Notes: generated from the sequence alone by a model not told the origin. A stretch of DNA of 64,000 bases from UBA7672 sp963784415 (GCA_963784415.1 CAWARK010000013.1:310001-374000), one strand, 5' to 3'; shown: positions 53,880-63,762, numbered from the stretch's first letter. Program-made: numbers and translations.

Positions 53880-55841
53880 ATGGCGGACATCTTTATAAGC
53901 TACAAATCTGACCGCCGTGCGGCCGCAGAGCACATTTCGGAAATCCTGACCGACCACGGCTATTCGGTCTGGTTCGACTACGCCCTCGTATCCGGCAGCG
54001 ACTTTTCACGACAGATCGAAACCGAGCTGAAGGCTGCCAAGGTGGTGCTCGTGCTATGGTGCGATCTTTCGGTCGCCAGCGACTGGGTACGCTCGGAGGC
54101 GCGCTACGCAAAGCGCACCAACAAGCTTTGTCCGGCCCGCATAGGCCCTTGTGACCTGCCGGTCGAATTCGACGGCGACCAGACAATCGACCTCTCGCGC
54201 TGGAACGGCGAACCGCGCCCGTTCGAGCCTGGCACCCTCTATCGCCAAATCGCAACCCTGGTCGGCAAGCCACCTAAGCCAGACGTCGCTGCGCTGGAGC
54301 GAGCGCAGTCTGTCTGGCGGCGATATGGCGCGCCGTCTCTGACACAGTTCCCGCTGGTTGAGCCCGTAGCAGCCCGCGAGGAATCGGCGCCGGACTTCGC
54401 TGCTCCGTCAAAGAAAACGCCTCGCGGGAAAGGAGCTGCTCCGAGCCGAGGCCGCGCTCTGCCCGCAATCCTCGCTGTCGGCGTGATTGCAGTGGCGGCA
54501 GCCGTCACCGCCGGCTTCATGGTCAGCAATGGCTTCCTGACCTCAGGTCCGAATGCGGAAGAACTGGGAGATCTGGCTCGCCGCGAGCAATTTCGCCAAA
54601 TCGGGGAGAATGCTTCCGAACTCACAGAACAGCGCTGGCAACGGATCGATGCTGCAATCGCCCAGCAGAAATTGGCGCGCGAAGCTCAGGACGCGAAGAC
54701 GATTGCAAATATTTCCGCCTCAAGGAAGGCGCTTCGGGAATCGTCAGCCAGTCTGTTTCCCGTTGCCGAGAAATTCGCCGCGGCGCACCTGTTCGGAAGC
54801 CCTCTCAACAACTCCACCGCGGGCGTTGTCGTCGACGCGCTGGAGGCGCCGACACTGTCGCCAACGCAGGCTTCTTTGCTACGCGCGGCGCTGACCGACT
54901 GGGAACTGCCGGAGGTGATGACCCAAGATGGCCTTGCGGCGGCGCTGCCGCGAGTGGAATCGAACGCAAGGCCGCTGCTCGAAGATCGCAACTACGCCGC
55001 TTACGGTCATGCGGCTCGGGCGGGGTTCCGATACCGTCAGGCTAACAGTTCTTCGGTCTACATGTCCTGGGATGAAGGTTGCAAGGAACTCGTGGACGAA
55101 GTTGGCGGCGCTCTGATGGCAACTCGTCTCCCCGACGAAAGGCTGGCGACGCCCGAGGCCGTAGGACTCAATTTGCGATACTGGCGTGCGCAATGCCTTC
55201 GCCGTCATGGCGAGCCAGACAAGGCAATGCAGGATTTCATGGAGATGATGCCTCTCGCCGAGCAACTGCCGGCTGCGAACCCGTTCAAGTACCAAGCCTA
55301 TCATGGTGCCGCGATAACCCGGATGGCCGTGCTCGACACGATGAATCTGACGAACGAGGAGAATGACAGAGAAGTTCAGATCGCCATTGACCAGATGCAA
55401 CAGGCGGGTCGTTTTCGAAGCGCGGCCGCCCAGAACACCTATGCCAGCATAACGTCTCTTGGCACTGTCGGTTTTTTCATGCTGCGCAAGACCGACCAGG
55501 CGCGCTATGTCCAGACGCTGGAATACACCCAGAAGGTCGATGAGCAGATGGCCTGGACCTGGAATCTTGTCGCGCGCCTCGTCGCAGCGCGTGCCTTGCA
55601 AAGGACTGGCGCGCCGATCAGCGACCCTGCATTGAAGACAAAATACTCTGCCGACGTTCTTGAAGAGATCGTGTTCGACGTGCTGGCGAAGCTTGCCTAC
55701 CAGCCCCGAGATTTTCCCATGGCAGAATTCACAAAGCTGCTGCCCCCGGAGCATCATGCCGCGCTTGATGAAGCCAGCGCCTGCATCGATCGAAAGCTCG
55801 GCTGTTACGATACGCATTTTCTTGGACGCCATACGGACTGA
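53880..55841 (+). CDS. TIR-domain membrane protein
   Basis: This 653-residue protein begins with a TIR domain (residues about 1-135): ADIFISYKSDRRAAAEHISE, GYSVWFDYALVSGSDF and SVASDWVRSEARYA, with Glu73 where NAD-cleaving TIR proteins place the catalytic Glu. One membrane span is at about 193-216 (ALPAILAVGVIAVAAAVTAG). The C-terminal 430 residues are helical and may form TPR-like repeats. TIR proteins of this build act in immunity or signalling; the NADase activity is a prediction. The start at 53880 follows GGGGAC. It stands alone. Confidence 0.85.
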   Translation: MADIFISYKSDRRAAAEHISEILTDHGYSVWFDYALVSGSDFSRQIETELKAAKVVLVLWCDLSVASDWVRSEARYAKRTNKLCPARIGPCDLPVEFDGDQTIDLSRWNGEPRPFEPGTLYRQIATLVGKPPKPDVAALERAQSVWRRYGAPSLTQFPLVEPVAAREESAPDFAAPSKKTPRGKGAAPSRGRALPAILAVGVIAVAAAVTAGFMVSNGFLTSGPNAEELGDLARREQFRQIGENASELTEQRWQRIDAAIAQQKLAREAQDAKTIANISASRKALRESSASLFPVAEKFAAAHLFGSPLNNSTAGVVVDALEAPTLSPTQASLLRAALTDWELPEVMTQDGLAAALPRVESNARPLLEDRNYAAYGHAARAGFRYRQANSSSVYMSWDEGCKELVDEVGGALMATRLPDERLATPEAVGLNLRYWRAQCLRRHGEPDKAMQDFMEMMPLAEQLPAANPFKYQAYHGAAITRMAVLDTMNLTNEENDREVQIAIDQMQQAGRFRSAAAQNTYASITSLGTVGFFMLRKTDQARYVQTLEYTQKVDEQMAWTWNLVARLVAARALQRTGAPISDPALKTKYSADVLEEIVFDVLAKLAYQPRDFPMAEFTKLLPPEHHAALDEASACIDRKLGCYDTHFLGRHTD

Positions 55842-55843
55842 AT

Positions 55844-56062
55844 GCCAAACGGGGTGAGGTCCAAAACCTCTTCAGCGCCATCCGAGAGTTTGCGCTACCC
55901 GCCGGGCGCGAACATCAAATCCTGGATTGGAGCAATCCGAAGTTAGCTGACGTGTCTCAGTACTTCGAGGCTGGTACGGAGTGGTGGGGCGTCTTTCTCT
56001 TTACAGTCTATACGCCGTCCAACCGGCGTCTGATGGTGATCGCGGGTTCAACTACAGACTAG
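55844..56062 (+). pseudogene. Unassigned 3' gene fragment
   Basis: An open frame ending in TAG at 56060 reads NLFSAIREFALPAGREHQIL, then DVSQYFEAGTEWWGVFLFTV and YTPSNRRLMVIAGSTTD. Its composition is that of a real protein, but no start codon exists within the first 30 codons, so it looks like the 3' end of a truncated gene that joins the TIR gene. Family not recognised. Confidence 0.45.
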
Positions 56063-56100
56063 CGAGTGTCTTCTATGGGCGATGTTCCGCCGCAACACAG

Positions 56101-56190
56101 CGTCATGGTCGAATGACTAAAGTGGGCGGACTCTGCCGGATCGCCACATTCCCGGCTACGGCGACCAAGGGGCCCAATGCGGACAGTCGC
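56101..56190. repeat. Repeat family R2, degenerate copy 4
   Basis: GAATGACTAAAGTGGGCGGACTC and later AAGGGGCCCAATGCGGACA recall, in order, the ends of copy 3. The middle differs, so assignment is weak. Confidence 0.35.
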
Positions 56191-56982
56191 GGCACGCGTC
56201 ACCTGACACGGGACGCTGCACAAACTCTGCCGAAAGGGGAATCGGTACGCCTAGATTCAGCTGTAAGGGGCTTCGTGAGCCGGCCGTGCGTGTGCGAAAC
56301 TAGATCTCGCTGCGGGTCGAGCCATCACCTCGACTTAAGGCTAGGGGCGCTCGGTGGGGGGGCGCCCCTTCTCTCGCCCTGGGATCCGCTCGCAAGCTCC
56401 TTCAGAGCGACATGCGATGTTTGATCAAACAGCTATCGACGGGCATGGGGGCTTGGGGGTCGTCGTACCACTTCAGGACTGGTTGCACGTTACGCGTATC
56501 TCTGACTGGCAGGCTTGGATCGACCAAGCCGGATGCAACAGTTACCACTTCGGCAACTCGGGGCCTCGTTAAGGTCATTCCGCTGGAGCGCATTCTGTAT
56601 CGCTTCGAGCGAGGGACGATACGTCGCTCCGACCCAGCTGTTGAAGATACTGCTGGACGCAAATGATTCTATGGATGGGAAGCGGCGAGCCAATATCTGT
56701 TTCCTGCAGCGTTGTTGGTCGTTTGACGCATCACTGCATCGCGGAGATGACAGACGCCAGCGATGCGGTAGGACGCCGCCGGGACGCGGGTTCATCGGAG
56801 CCGCGGTAGCGCTGAAACGCGCGATGATGTGGACCGCCACATTCGCGGCGATGCCGGCGCTTACCGGATTTGCGCTTCTGCCTGCGGTGTTTAGGAGCTG
56901 ACGACGCTGGGAAAGCCGTAAAGCGCGAACAGCCCGTGTCGCACCAACGTCGGCGCGACCTCGAATCGGCAGCGCTCGCTTG
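56191..56982. other. Gap without a convincing gene
   Basis: Several short overlapping frames exist on both strands, none with a ribosome site, signal or family match. Stop codons interrupt any possible relic. The hairpin at 56343-56369 is the only clear structure. Confidence 0.5.
56343..56369 (+). terminator. GC-rich hairpin
   Basis: AGGGGCGC and GCGCCCCT pair across an 11-base loop, followed by TCTCTC. It could terminate a plus-strand transcript from the TIR gene region. Confidence 0.4.
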
Positions 56983-57894
56983 TCAGCCCGCGCTTGCACT
57001 TCGCCGGGCGCGTGCGACCAGCCACAGGCCAAGAATTAGAATGGGCGCAGACAAGAGCATGCCCATGGTGAGAGGGGGCGGCAGTCCGGCCACGAAGCTA
57101 TCGGGCTCGCGAAAGTTTTCAACGAAGGATCGGGCAGCCGCGTAGCCGATGAGGAACACTCCCGATACGAGACCCGGACGTTTGAGCGCACCAAATCGCC
57201 AGATTGCGACCGCAAGAATGGCGAATAGAAGAAGCCCTTCGAGGCTCGCTTCGTAGAGTTGGCTTGGATGCACGAGCGGCTCGTTGCCGGTAAAGGTCCA
57301 GCGGCGCCCGGTCCAGTCATAGGTCGGAAAGCGCATCGCCCAAGGGACGTTCGTCGCGCGCCCGTACAACTCGCCATTGATGAAGTTGGCAAGGCGACCG
57401 AAGCACAGGCCAATCGGCGCCACCGCGCATGCCACGTCGCCGAGGCTGAGCAGGGACAGCTTGCGTCTCCATGCAGTGTATACCGCCGCCAGGGCCGCGC
57501 CGATCAGCCCGCCATGGAAGGACATACCACCTTCCCACATCTTGAGGATGAAGAGCGGGTCCTTACCAATCTTCTCTGGTTCGAACGGCAAGGTGTAGAA
57601 GAGGATGTATCCAATGCGGCCGCCCAACAGGATGCCGATCATCGCCCAGAATGCAAAGTCGTCGATGTCGGCGCGGGTTACGGGAGTGGCTCCGCTCGCG
57701 GTCGGCGTCCATAGCTTCTTGTTGGAGGCGATGCGCACAGCGTACCACCAGCCGACCAGCAGCCCGAGGATGTAGGCGAGAGCATACCATCGGACCGGAA
57801 AGGGACCGAAAGCGATTGGGCCGAGATTCATGTGCGGCAGTGGAATCGTGAATGCTGCTGGGTCGATTTGCGGAAACGGAATTTCGATCAGCAT
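56983..57894 (-). CDS. lgt: Prolipoprotein diacylglyceryl transferase
   Basis: This 303-residue inner-membrane enzyme transfers diacylglycerol from phosphatidylglycerol to the lipobox Cys of prolipoproteins. It has about seven spans, the HGG motif in SFHGGLIGAAL, the Lgt signature GRLANFINGELYGRATNVPW, and a late RPGLVSGVFLIGYAAARSF with the conserved Arg. The start is MLIEIPFPQIDPAAF. The only notable change is GRLANF where GRxGNF is usual. Lipoproteins called in this window (for example 918 and 5163) would be its substrates. Confidence 0.95.
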   Translation of the reverse strand: MLIEIPFPQIDPAAFTIPLPHMNLGPIAFGPFPVRWYALAYILGLLVGWWYAVRIASNKKLWTPTASGATPVTRADIDDFAFWAMIGILLGGRIGYILFYTLPFEPEKIGKDPLFILKMWEGGMSFHGGLIGAALAAVYTAWRRKLSLLSLGDVACAVAPIGLCFGRLANFINGELYGRATNVPWAMRFPTYDWTGRRWTFTGNEPLVHPSQLYEASLEGLLLFAILAVAIWRFGALKRPGLVSGVFLIGYAAARSFVENFREPDSFVAGLPPPLTMGMLLSAPILILGLWLVARARRSASAG

Positions 57895-57953
57895 GGCGTG
57901 GCTCTCATCCGATTTCGCGCGTGGTATCCGGGCTTCCTGCGCACATCAAGCGT

Positions 57954-59768
57954 TCAACTAAGCGATGTCGACTGCGCCTTTTCCATCTCATCGGCATAGC
58001 GTCGCGTGGCATGGCTTTCCTTCAACGTTCCGAGCAGTTTTTGGCCTTCCTTGCTGTCCACTACTGCCAGGACATCACTTTCTGACTTGTCGAAGACGCG
58101 CATGGCCTCCTTGACGGACATTCCAGGGGTCAGCGCGATATCCGCAGACTTGGCTAGCGACAAAATGGGAGCGGCATCATCAAGGCCTTCTGTGTGGGAC
58201 TCGGCTACAACAACGATGCCGCAGTAGCGACCGTCATCGTCTGTCAGCGCTACGCGTTGGCGCGACCCAAGCGGGAACCGCTCCTGGAACTCGCCTATCG
58301 TCAGGTTCCTGGAAGCTTTCGCTGGGTCGACACGCATAAGTTTGGTCACTGTCAGTTCGCGGGCCCATCCAACGTCATGCGCGCTTCGGATTGTTTCGCC
58401 GCTGAGATGGAACCGCCAGGTCGAGAACGAGAAGCCGAAAGTCTCACGGACAATAAGATTGCTGGTAACAGCCGCTGCCAGAACCGCGCCGGTCAAAGCG
58501 TAGTCGGACGTAGTTTCCAGGACCAGGAAGGACATGGTCAGCGGCGTGCCGATCACCGCAGCGCCTAGCGCGCCCATGGCCACCAGCGAGAAGGCCGTGG
58601 CGTCCGGCGTTGATCCTGGCCAAGCGGCGGCAATTGCGAGCGCCATCCCTCGGCCAAGCAAGGCGCCAACGAGGAGCGAAGAGAAGAAAAGTCCGCCGCG
58701 AAACCCTGCGCCGATGGAGAGGATCGACGCCGATATCTTGAGGCCAGCCAGCAGGAAGACGGCCGCAAGGCTCATGTTTGCAAAAAGCGCCATTTCGAGC
58801 GCGCCGCGTCCGCCAGCCAGCACCTGCGGACTGATGATCGCAATCAGTCCCACGAATAGTCCGCCAATGATCGGGTGCGTTGAGCGCGGCACGTTTATCA
58901 TTTTGAAGAGGCGATCCATCAAGGGCAGGGCGCGCATCCAGGCGATGCCCACGCCAGCGCACAGCCCACCGATCAGGACGAAGAGCAGAAAGTCGGATGC
59001 CGCCAGGTTTTGATTGGTCGCAATCGAAAGACTGAAGGGCGCGCCTCCCAAGGCGTGCATGGCCAGAGATGCAGTGATCGAGGCAGACATGATCGGTGCC
59101 ACGTATCCGATGGCGTATTGCGCAAGTACGAGTTCAAAGGCGTAGAACGCACCGGTCAAAGGCCCATTGAACGCGGCGGCGATGGCGCCCGCGGCCCCGC
59201 AGCCCACGATGATTCTCATATCCTCCCGCCGCAACCGCATCCAGGAACCGAAAAGAGAGGCGAGACCGGAACTGATCTGTGTGTAGCCAGCTTCAAGACC
59301 GACAGAGGCGCCGAAGCCGTTCGATATCAACGTCTGCAACGCGAGGAATGCGCTGTCTCGCAGCGACATTCTACCTCCGCGCAGAGCGTTGGCTTCGATT
59401 GGGTCCACAATCTGTGGCTTGGTCCGACGTCCAATCCACCAGCCCAGAGCGCACAACAGCACGCCCCCGATCATTGGCCACAACAGGACCGAAAGACTAT
59501 CGAATCCCGCAACGCCGCTCAGACGCTCACCTGCGCCGAGGCGGAAAAGAACTACGTGGGCTGACTCCGCAGCATAGCCGATCCCCGCCACGAGTATTGC
59601 AGATAAGCCGCCAATCAGTGCGGCGAGCAATACGAGCCCGGTTTCTCGCGAGCGGATGAATCGCCGGGCGACGGCGGGCAACACCGCGAAGCGTCGCCGG
59701 ACCCAAGCGTAGGCCGCCATAGATCTTGCCGACAAGCCATCCGCGGCCGGAGTTTGTTCAGTCCGCAT
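57954..59768 (-). CDS. ClC-family chloride channel/transporter with CBS domains
   Basis: This 604-residue protein starts at the ATG at 59768, behind GGAAGAA. The membrane part has ten or more spans and ClC landmarks: GFGASVGLEAGYTQI (position of the GKEGP-type motif), AAFNGPLTGAFYAFELVLAQ and GAGFRGGLFFSSLLVGALLG (GxFxP-type site, here GGLFF). Two CBS domains end the protein (about 470-600), with SLAKSADIALTPGMSVKEAM in the second. The altered selectivity motifs make channel versus antiporter behaviour uncertain. It lies 60 bases before lgt on the same strand. Confidence 0.88.
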   Translation of the reverse strand: MRTEQTPAADGLSARSMAAYAWVRRRFAVLPAVARRFIRSRETGLVLLAALIGGLSAILVAGIGYAAESAHVVLFRLGAGERLSGVAGFDSLSVLLWPMIGGVLLCALGWWIGRRTKPQIVDPIEANALRGGRMSLRDSAFLALQTLISNGFGASVGLEAGYTQISSGLASLFGSWMRLRREDMRIIVGCGAAGAIAAAFNGPLTGAFYAFELVLAQYAIGYVAPIMSASITASLAMHALGGAPFSLSIATNQNLAASDFLLFVLIGGLCAGVGIAWMRALPLMDRLFKMINVPRSTHPIIGGLFVGLIAIISPQVLAGGRGALEMALFANMSLAAVFLLAGLKISASILSIGAGFRGGLFFSSLLVGALLGRGMALAIAAAWPGSTPDATAFSLVAMGALGAAVIGTPLTMSFLVLETTSDYALTGAVLAAAVTSNLIVRETFGFSFSTWRFHLSGETIRSAHDVGWARELTVTKLMRVDPAKASRNLTIGEFQERFPLGSRQRVALTDDDGRYCGIVVVAESHTEGLDDAAPILSLAKSADIALTPGMSVKEAMRVFDKSESDVLAVVDSKEGQKLLGTLKESHATRRYADEMEKAQSTSLS

Positions 59769-60256
59769 GACCGAGTTCTTCCGGCATGGATGGGCCATCA
59801 AACAGCATCGAATCGCGTTTGCCGGCGAACTCCTCGAGAAGAGACGTAGGAGGCGTATTCCTGCTGTTGTGTGCATAGGTGGGCAGCGATTTCGTCAAGT
59901 CAGTCTCTTTGCGTTAGAGGCCTTCTTGTCCATTAGATCGCCGCCGAGCAGTTGACTACAGCCCGAAGTTCAATCGGAGGGCGCGCCACATCGAGAACCT
60001 CCCGTTCCAGCAACAGGTCTCACCGGAACCGCGGTTGTCTTGTTCGCCCGTGAAGTGTCCGACGCGCGGTCTCTCAACTGGGCGGGGATCGTGCCCCTTG
60101 ATAGGAAAGGTGCGTCGCAGACCGCATTTGAGAGGTCGCCGCTGCGCTTGCTTTCCGCGGCACCCGCTGGGCGGCGCGCAGCTGTCCCCCTTAAGAAAAC
60201 GTCTATGTACTGACCGTCAGCTATGCAAACGTACCGACGGTCGGAAGGGAATTCTC
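59769..60256. other. Intergenic region with one R1-like trace and a leader inverted repeat
   Basis: No gene is evident. Near 60059-60100, CGCGGTCTCTCAACTGGGCGGGG resembles the CGGTCTCTC...GGGCGGGG part of repeat R1, a possible degenerate third locus. GACCGTC (60212) and GACGGTC (60236-60242) form a 7-bp inverted repeat just before the ribosome site of the next gene and could fold in its leader. Confidence 0.4.
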
Positions 60257-60691
60257 ATGAGGCAATACGCCGTTTTTATTTTGACGACTGCGTGTCTCCT
60301 GCAGCCGTTTGACGCCGCAGTAGGTCAGGAGCCATTTGTGTCTGTGGCTCAAAAGGCGTTGGAGAGAGATGTTGCTGGGCAAGGGATTACTCTCCTTCAA
60401 CCCGTTAAGATCGATAGTATCGGTGAGGACGAGTACACGGAGTTTACCTTTGACGTGCCGGCCGACGCCGATATCACCATCCAAGCAGCGTGTAGCAGCG
60501 CATGCGACGATATTGATCTGGAAGTATTCAATTCGGCCGGCGCAGCGCTTGGAGATGATAAGGGCGGAAGTGCTGCGCCGCAGGTGACGCTGGCCGCGGG
60601 CCACCACCCAACCCAGATCATGGTTATGGCCGAAATGATGTCGTGCGGCGACGACACCTGCAGCATCGCGGTTGGCGTATACAAGCGGTAA
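60257..60691 (+). CDS. Exported hypothetical protein
   Basis: This 144-residue protein has GGAAGGGAA before its ATG and a signal peptide ending FDAAVGQ. The mature part is beta-rich with acidic and Cys-containing motifs: CSSACDDIDLEVFNS and SCGDDTCSIAVGVY, four Cys that could form two disulfides. This resembles the small pre-peptidase C-terminal (PPC-like) beta-sandwich fold in its DIDLEVFNSAG strand. Periplasmic location is likely; function unknown. Confidence 0.7.
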   Translation: MRQYAVFILTTACLLQPFDAAVGQEPFVSVAQKALERDVAGQGITLLQPVKIDSIGEDEYTEFTFDVPADADITIQAACSSACDDIDLEVFNSAGAALGDDKGGSAAPQVTLAAGHHPTQIMVMAEMMSCGDDTCSIAVGVYKR

Positions 60692-60813
60692 CGCCCCCTC
60701 GTAGCGACGCCGGCAACAGGATTGAAGCGGCCCGAGCCCAGGCGCTTTTCGGGCGGACCTGCCATAGATAACATCTCGTAGGGCGCGGAAACTCGGAGGC
60801 CCATTGAAGATGT

Positions 60814-61095
60814 TTGAGTTCGCGGCCGTTTCTACCCACCGGTCTGGACTGGGAGGTAACCACGATCGTTGAGGGCTTTTCCGCGGCGTTAGCGCTCGCG
60901 CGCGGCTCGGACCTTATCGCAACCGTCCCTGACCGGCATACTGAAGAACTTCGGAAGGGACTTTTCTCTTTTCATCTGCCGGTACCGGCGAAGGAGTTTG
61001 CGGTTTCAATGTTGTGGCATCCGCGGATGGACGGCGATCCGGCACATCGCTGGCTACGCGGATGTGTCCGTAACGTCTGCGCGCTGGAGCGCTGA
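60814..61095 (+). pseudogene. LysR-family regulator, C-terminal fragment
   Basis: The frame reads GFSAALALARGSDLIATVPD, RHTEELRKGLFSFHLP and SMLWHPRMDGDPAHRWLRGC, the C-terminal end of a LysR substrate-binding domain. The helix-turn-helix and first two-thirds are missing, so it cannot bind DNA. Confidence 0.75.
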
Positions 61096-61180
61096 TCCTG
61101 ACGAGCGACTTGCGCAACCGCCTTCGTGGCGGCCTCGGCCTACTGCGACAATCCTTCAAGTCTGCCGTCTTCCGGGTTGT

Positions 61181-61999
61181 CTACTTGGCCGCGACCGTGA
61201 ACGACGTTCGATCAACGCCCGTATTTCCCGTCATGGCATCATATGCCTGCACCACAATACTGTAGACGCCGGGAGTATCGGGGCGAAAAGACAGCTCGTA
61301 CTGGCTGGTCGTTCCGCTGTAGGTGAGGGGACGTTCAGGCAGCGCTTTTCCGTCGAGCTGAATCATCGCAGTGATCTGGAATCGGCTGGAGTCCCACAGG
61401 CCGCCAGGACTCGTTGGGCAACCGCACATCATCACCACATTGGCTCGGAGTTTTATGTCTGCCGTTGGGAGCTTTAAGGTGCTTGCGGCCGGCGGGTCGA
61501 GGATGTCCACGACAAAGCCCGGCATTTCCACCATCCAGCCGTTTCCCTCCCGGACGTGCCGCCCTGGAAGTATCCACTGTTGGGACGTGACCGTGATGGC
61601 AGATTGTGGCTGACCGAGCGGACCATAGGCTTCCAACTGCACGAGACGCGGCTGATCGATATCGATGGTCGCGCGAAATGCGGCAGCCTCGGGAGTTGCC
61701 AGGGCTTCGCGCCGCTTGGCTGTTTCCGTCAGGCGTTTGGTATCGCCTGTGCCGCCAATGGTGACGCCCTCCGCCAGGATCATGCCGCTCCGAGCATCGC
61801 GCAGGATGATGCGGACGCCACCCATGCTGTCGCCAATGAATTTTGCATCCCGGCTGATCGCGCGCACCACGATTTCCGTGGGTTCAGCATAGGCGCTTGC
61901 GCACCATATCGCGCCGGCAAAGGCTGCGCACATGATGGCAAGGGCGCGCTTCTTCGCCACCACAGCTGCAAGAAACAGACGCTTGAAGTCTGCAAGCAT
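61181..61999 (-). CDS. Exported hypothetical protein
   Basis: This 272-residue protein starts at the ATG at 61999, behind GGGAGGC. The signal spans about residues 1-40 (AIMCAAFAGAIWCASAYAEP). The mature part is beta-sandwich-like, with strands such as GGVRIILRDARSGMILAEGV, ATIDIDQPRLVQLEAYGPL and TPGVYSIVVQAYDAMTGNTG, a CGCP loop and no enzyme motif. It may be a periplasmic binding or scaffold protein. Upstream in-frame codons to 62152 have no site. Confidence 0.65.
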   Translation of the reverse strand: MLADFKRLFLAAVVAKKRALAIMCAAFAGAIWCASAYAEPTEIVVRAISRDAKFIGDSMGGVRIILRDARSGMILAEGVTIGGTGDTKRLTETAKRREALATPEAAAFRATIDIDQPRLVQLEAYGPLGQPQSAITVTSQQWILPGRHVREGNGWMVEMPGFVVDILDPPAASTLKLPTADIKLRANVVMMCGCPTSPGGLWDSSRFQITAMIQLDGKALPERPLTYSGTTSQYELSFRPDTPGVYSIVVQAYDAMTGNTGVDRTSFTVAAK

Positions 62000-62290
62000 G
62001 AAGAGCCTCCCGACATGCGCTCCGACCAGAATACACCATTCTCTTTGTGGCGTTTGTAAAGGCGACAAGACGCCGATGCGCTGCACGACAGAACCAAAAT
62101 GAGCTTCAACGCGAGAAGGTGACAGGATTGTGATAAGTAAGAACATGCGCATGTAATGATCTGGCAGGCTGGCGCCTTGGTGATTCAGCCACCGGCGTGT
62201 TGCAGCGCCCCTTCACAAAGCGATCGCGCCGAGTAGTCTCCCAACATGAAGCCCTCAACACATCTCACCCACAGTTAGGAGGAATTGCGC

Positions 62291-62779
62291 ATGCGGTCGA
62301 TTGTTCGACTTGTCGCCCTGGTCGCGGCCGTGATGACTGTGGCTTCGGCTTGCGTCCACGTTCAGACGACGAATGACGCAATGGTCACCGCGCCAGCGAG
62401 CGACGGCTATTATCAGTTCCAGAAGGTTGTGTATCAGAACTCTGGCGGGTTGCCGGATGACCGCGCGTACTTTCTGCGGGTGCTTCGCAATATCGGAGCG
62501 CATGTCACCGCAACCGAAGGTAATGTCGAAATCAGGCTCGTGAGCTTCTCCGGTGGCGTAAAGGTTTTCCAGCAGGCCAAGACGGACCCTGAACTCGCCA
62601 AGGCAATCGACGCTGTACGCGAGAAGAAGGTTCGCCTGCTGCTATGCCGCAATACGATGCGCGCCATGAACCTCACGATCGACGATGTCTATGGGGTGAC
62701 TGAAGCCGACATCGTTCCAAGCGGAGTTGCCGAACTGGCGCGGTTGCAAGGCCTGGGATTTGTCTACATTCATCCCTGA
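62291..62779 (+). CDS. DsrE-like exported protein
   Basis: This 162-residue protein has AGGAGGAA before its ATG and a signal ending VASACVHV, perhaps a lipoprotein. The mature part matches the DsrE/DsrF fold: YYQFQKVVYQNSGGLPDDRA, NVEIRLVSFSGGVKVF and RLLLCRNTMRAMNL, with the Cys in the position used by DsrE-type sulfur carriers. Secreted DsrE-like proteins often bind sulfur species or small metabolites, but the role here is unknown. Confidence 0.75.
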   Translation: MRSIVRLVALVAAVMTVASACVHVQTTNDAMVTAPASDGYYQFQKVVYQNSGGLPDDRAYFLRVLRNIGAHVTATEGNVEIRLVSFSGGVKVFQQAKTDPELAKAIDAVREKKVRLLLCRNTMRAMNLTIDDVYGVTEADIVPSGVAELARLQGLGFVYIHP

Positions 62780-62820
62780 GCTGACTGACACCTGATCGCG
62801 ACGCTGTGGGCGCATGCAAG

Positions 62821-63762
62821 ATGTTGCAGAAATCTCTCGTGTTGGGCGCCTGGCTGATATTGGCTGCTCCGGCCAGCGTAGCTCAGGACAGAGTAAGTCG
62901 AACCGTCGATGGTCATCCTGACCTGCAAGGGCGGTGGACCATGCGTACGCTGACGCCCTTCGCCCGTCCGACAGGGATTTCGGCTTCATCGGTCAGCGCG
63001 GAAGAAGAGCCGGCACTACTTGAGCTGATCATGCAGCAGCGCCTCGCTGCAGAACGCTTTGATCCGGGCACATCACAACCCGACGGCGATGCACTTGCGA
63101 TCGTCAACGGCGAACGGCGTACATCGGCCATTGTAAGCCCCAGGAACGGACTGCTTGCCCTGACGCCAGCAGGAGAGGCGAGGCTGAAGCGACGCTTGGA
63201 CGGTTATGATGGTCCCGAAGCGCGTCCGGTCAACGAGCGCTGTATCGCAGACGCTGGCAGGGCGCCTTACCGTGTGATGTCGGGCGAGATGTTCTTCGAA
63301 ATCATCCAGACCTCGGATCACCTGGTGATCCACAAGGAGGGCATGGATCCGCCGAGGATCTTCTCCAGCACCAGTTCTGAGTATGCGTCAGGAGCATGGA
63401 GCGGCGAGTCCTCGTCGCACTGGGAAGGCGATGTGTTCGTGATCGAGACAACCGGATTCCGGCCCGACGATACGAACCGGCGCATTTCGGGGCCGGGCTC
63501 GGCGGGGTTTCCCATCGCTCCGCAAACGCGGATCACGGAATGGCTTATGCCAGTTTCAAGCGATGCAATCCTTTATCGCTATCGCGTAGACGATCCCGTC
63601 TTGTTTCGTGAACCTCTGGTGGCTGAGCTTCCCCTGACCCGAACGACAGAGCGCCTTTTTGAAAGCTCCTGCCACGAGGGAAATTTTAGTCTCGCCAGCA
63701 CCCTGCTCGGGGCGCGGATGCAGGAACTGCGCGCGATTGAAGCCGTTAAGTCGCCGCGATAG
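62821..63762 (+). CDS. Exported hypothetical protein (DGHPDLQGRW family)
   Basis: This 313-residue protein has a signal peptide (LVLGAWLILAAPASVAQ) and then DGHPDLQGRWTMRTLTPF, a motif shared by a large set of uncharacterised exported proteins that carry 'PDLSGVW'. Later it has DHLVIHKEGMDPPRIF and TRITEWLMPVSSDAILYRYR followed by a Pro/Leu-rich end, typical of that family. No function is established. The ATG at 62821 fits the signal better than the GTG at 62806. Confidence 0.65.
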   Translation: MLQKSLVLGAWLILAAPASVAQDRVSRTVDGHPDLQGRWTMRTLTPFARPTGISASSVSAEEEPALLELIMQQRLAAERFDPGTSQPDGDALAIVNGERRTSAIVSPRNGLLALTPAGEARLKRRLDGYDGPEARPVNERCIADAGRAPYRVMSGEMFFEIIQTSDHLVIHKEGMDPPRIFSSTSSEYASGAWSGESSSHWEGDVFVIETTGFRPDDTNRRISGPGSAGFPIAPQTRITEWLMPVSSDAILYRYRVDDPVLFREPLVAELPLTRTTERLFESSCHEGNFSLASTLLGARMQELRAIEAVKSPR

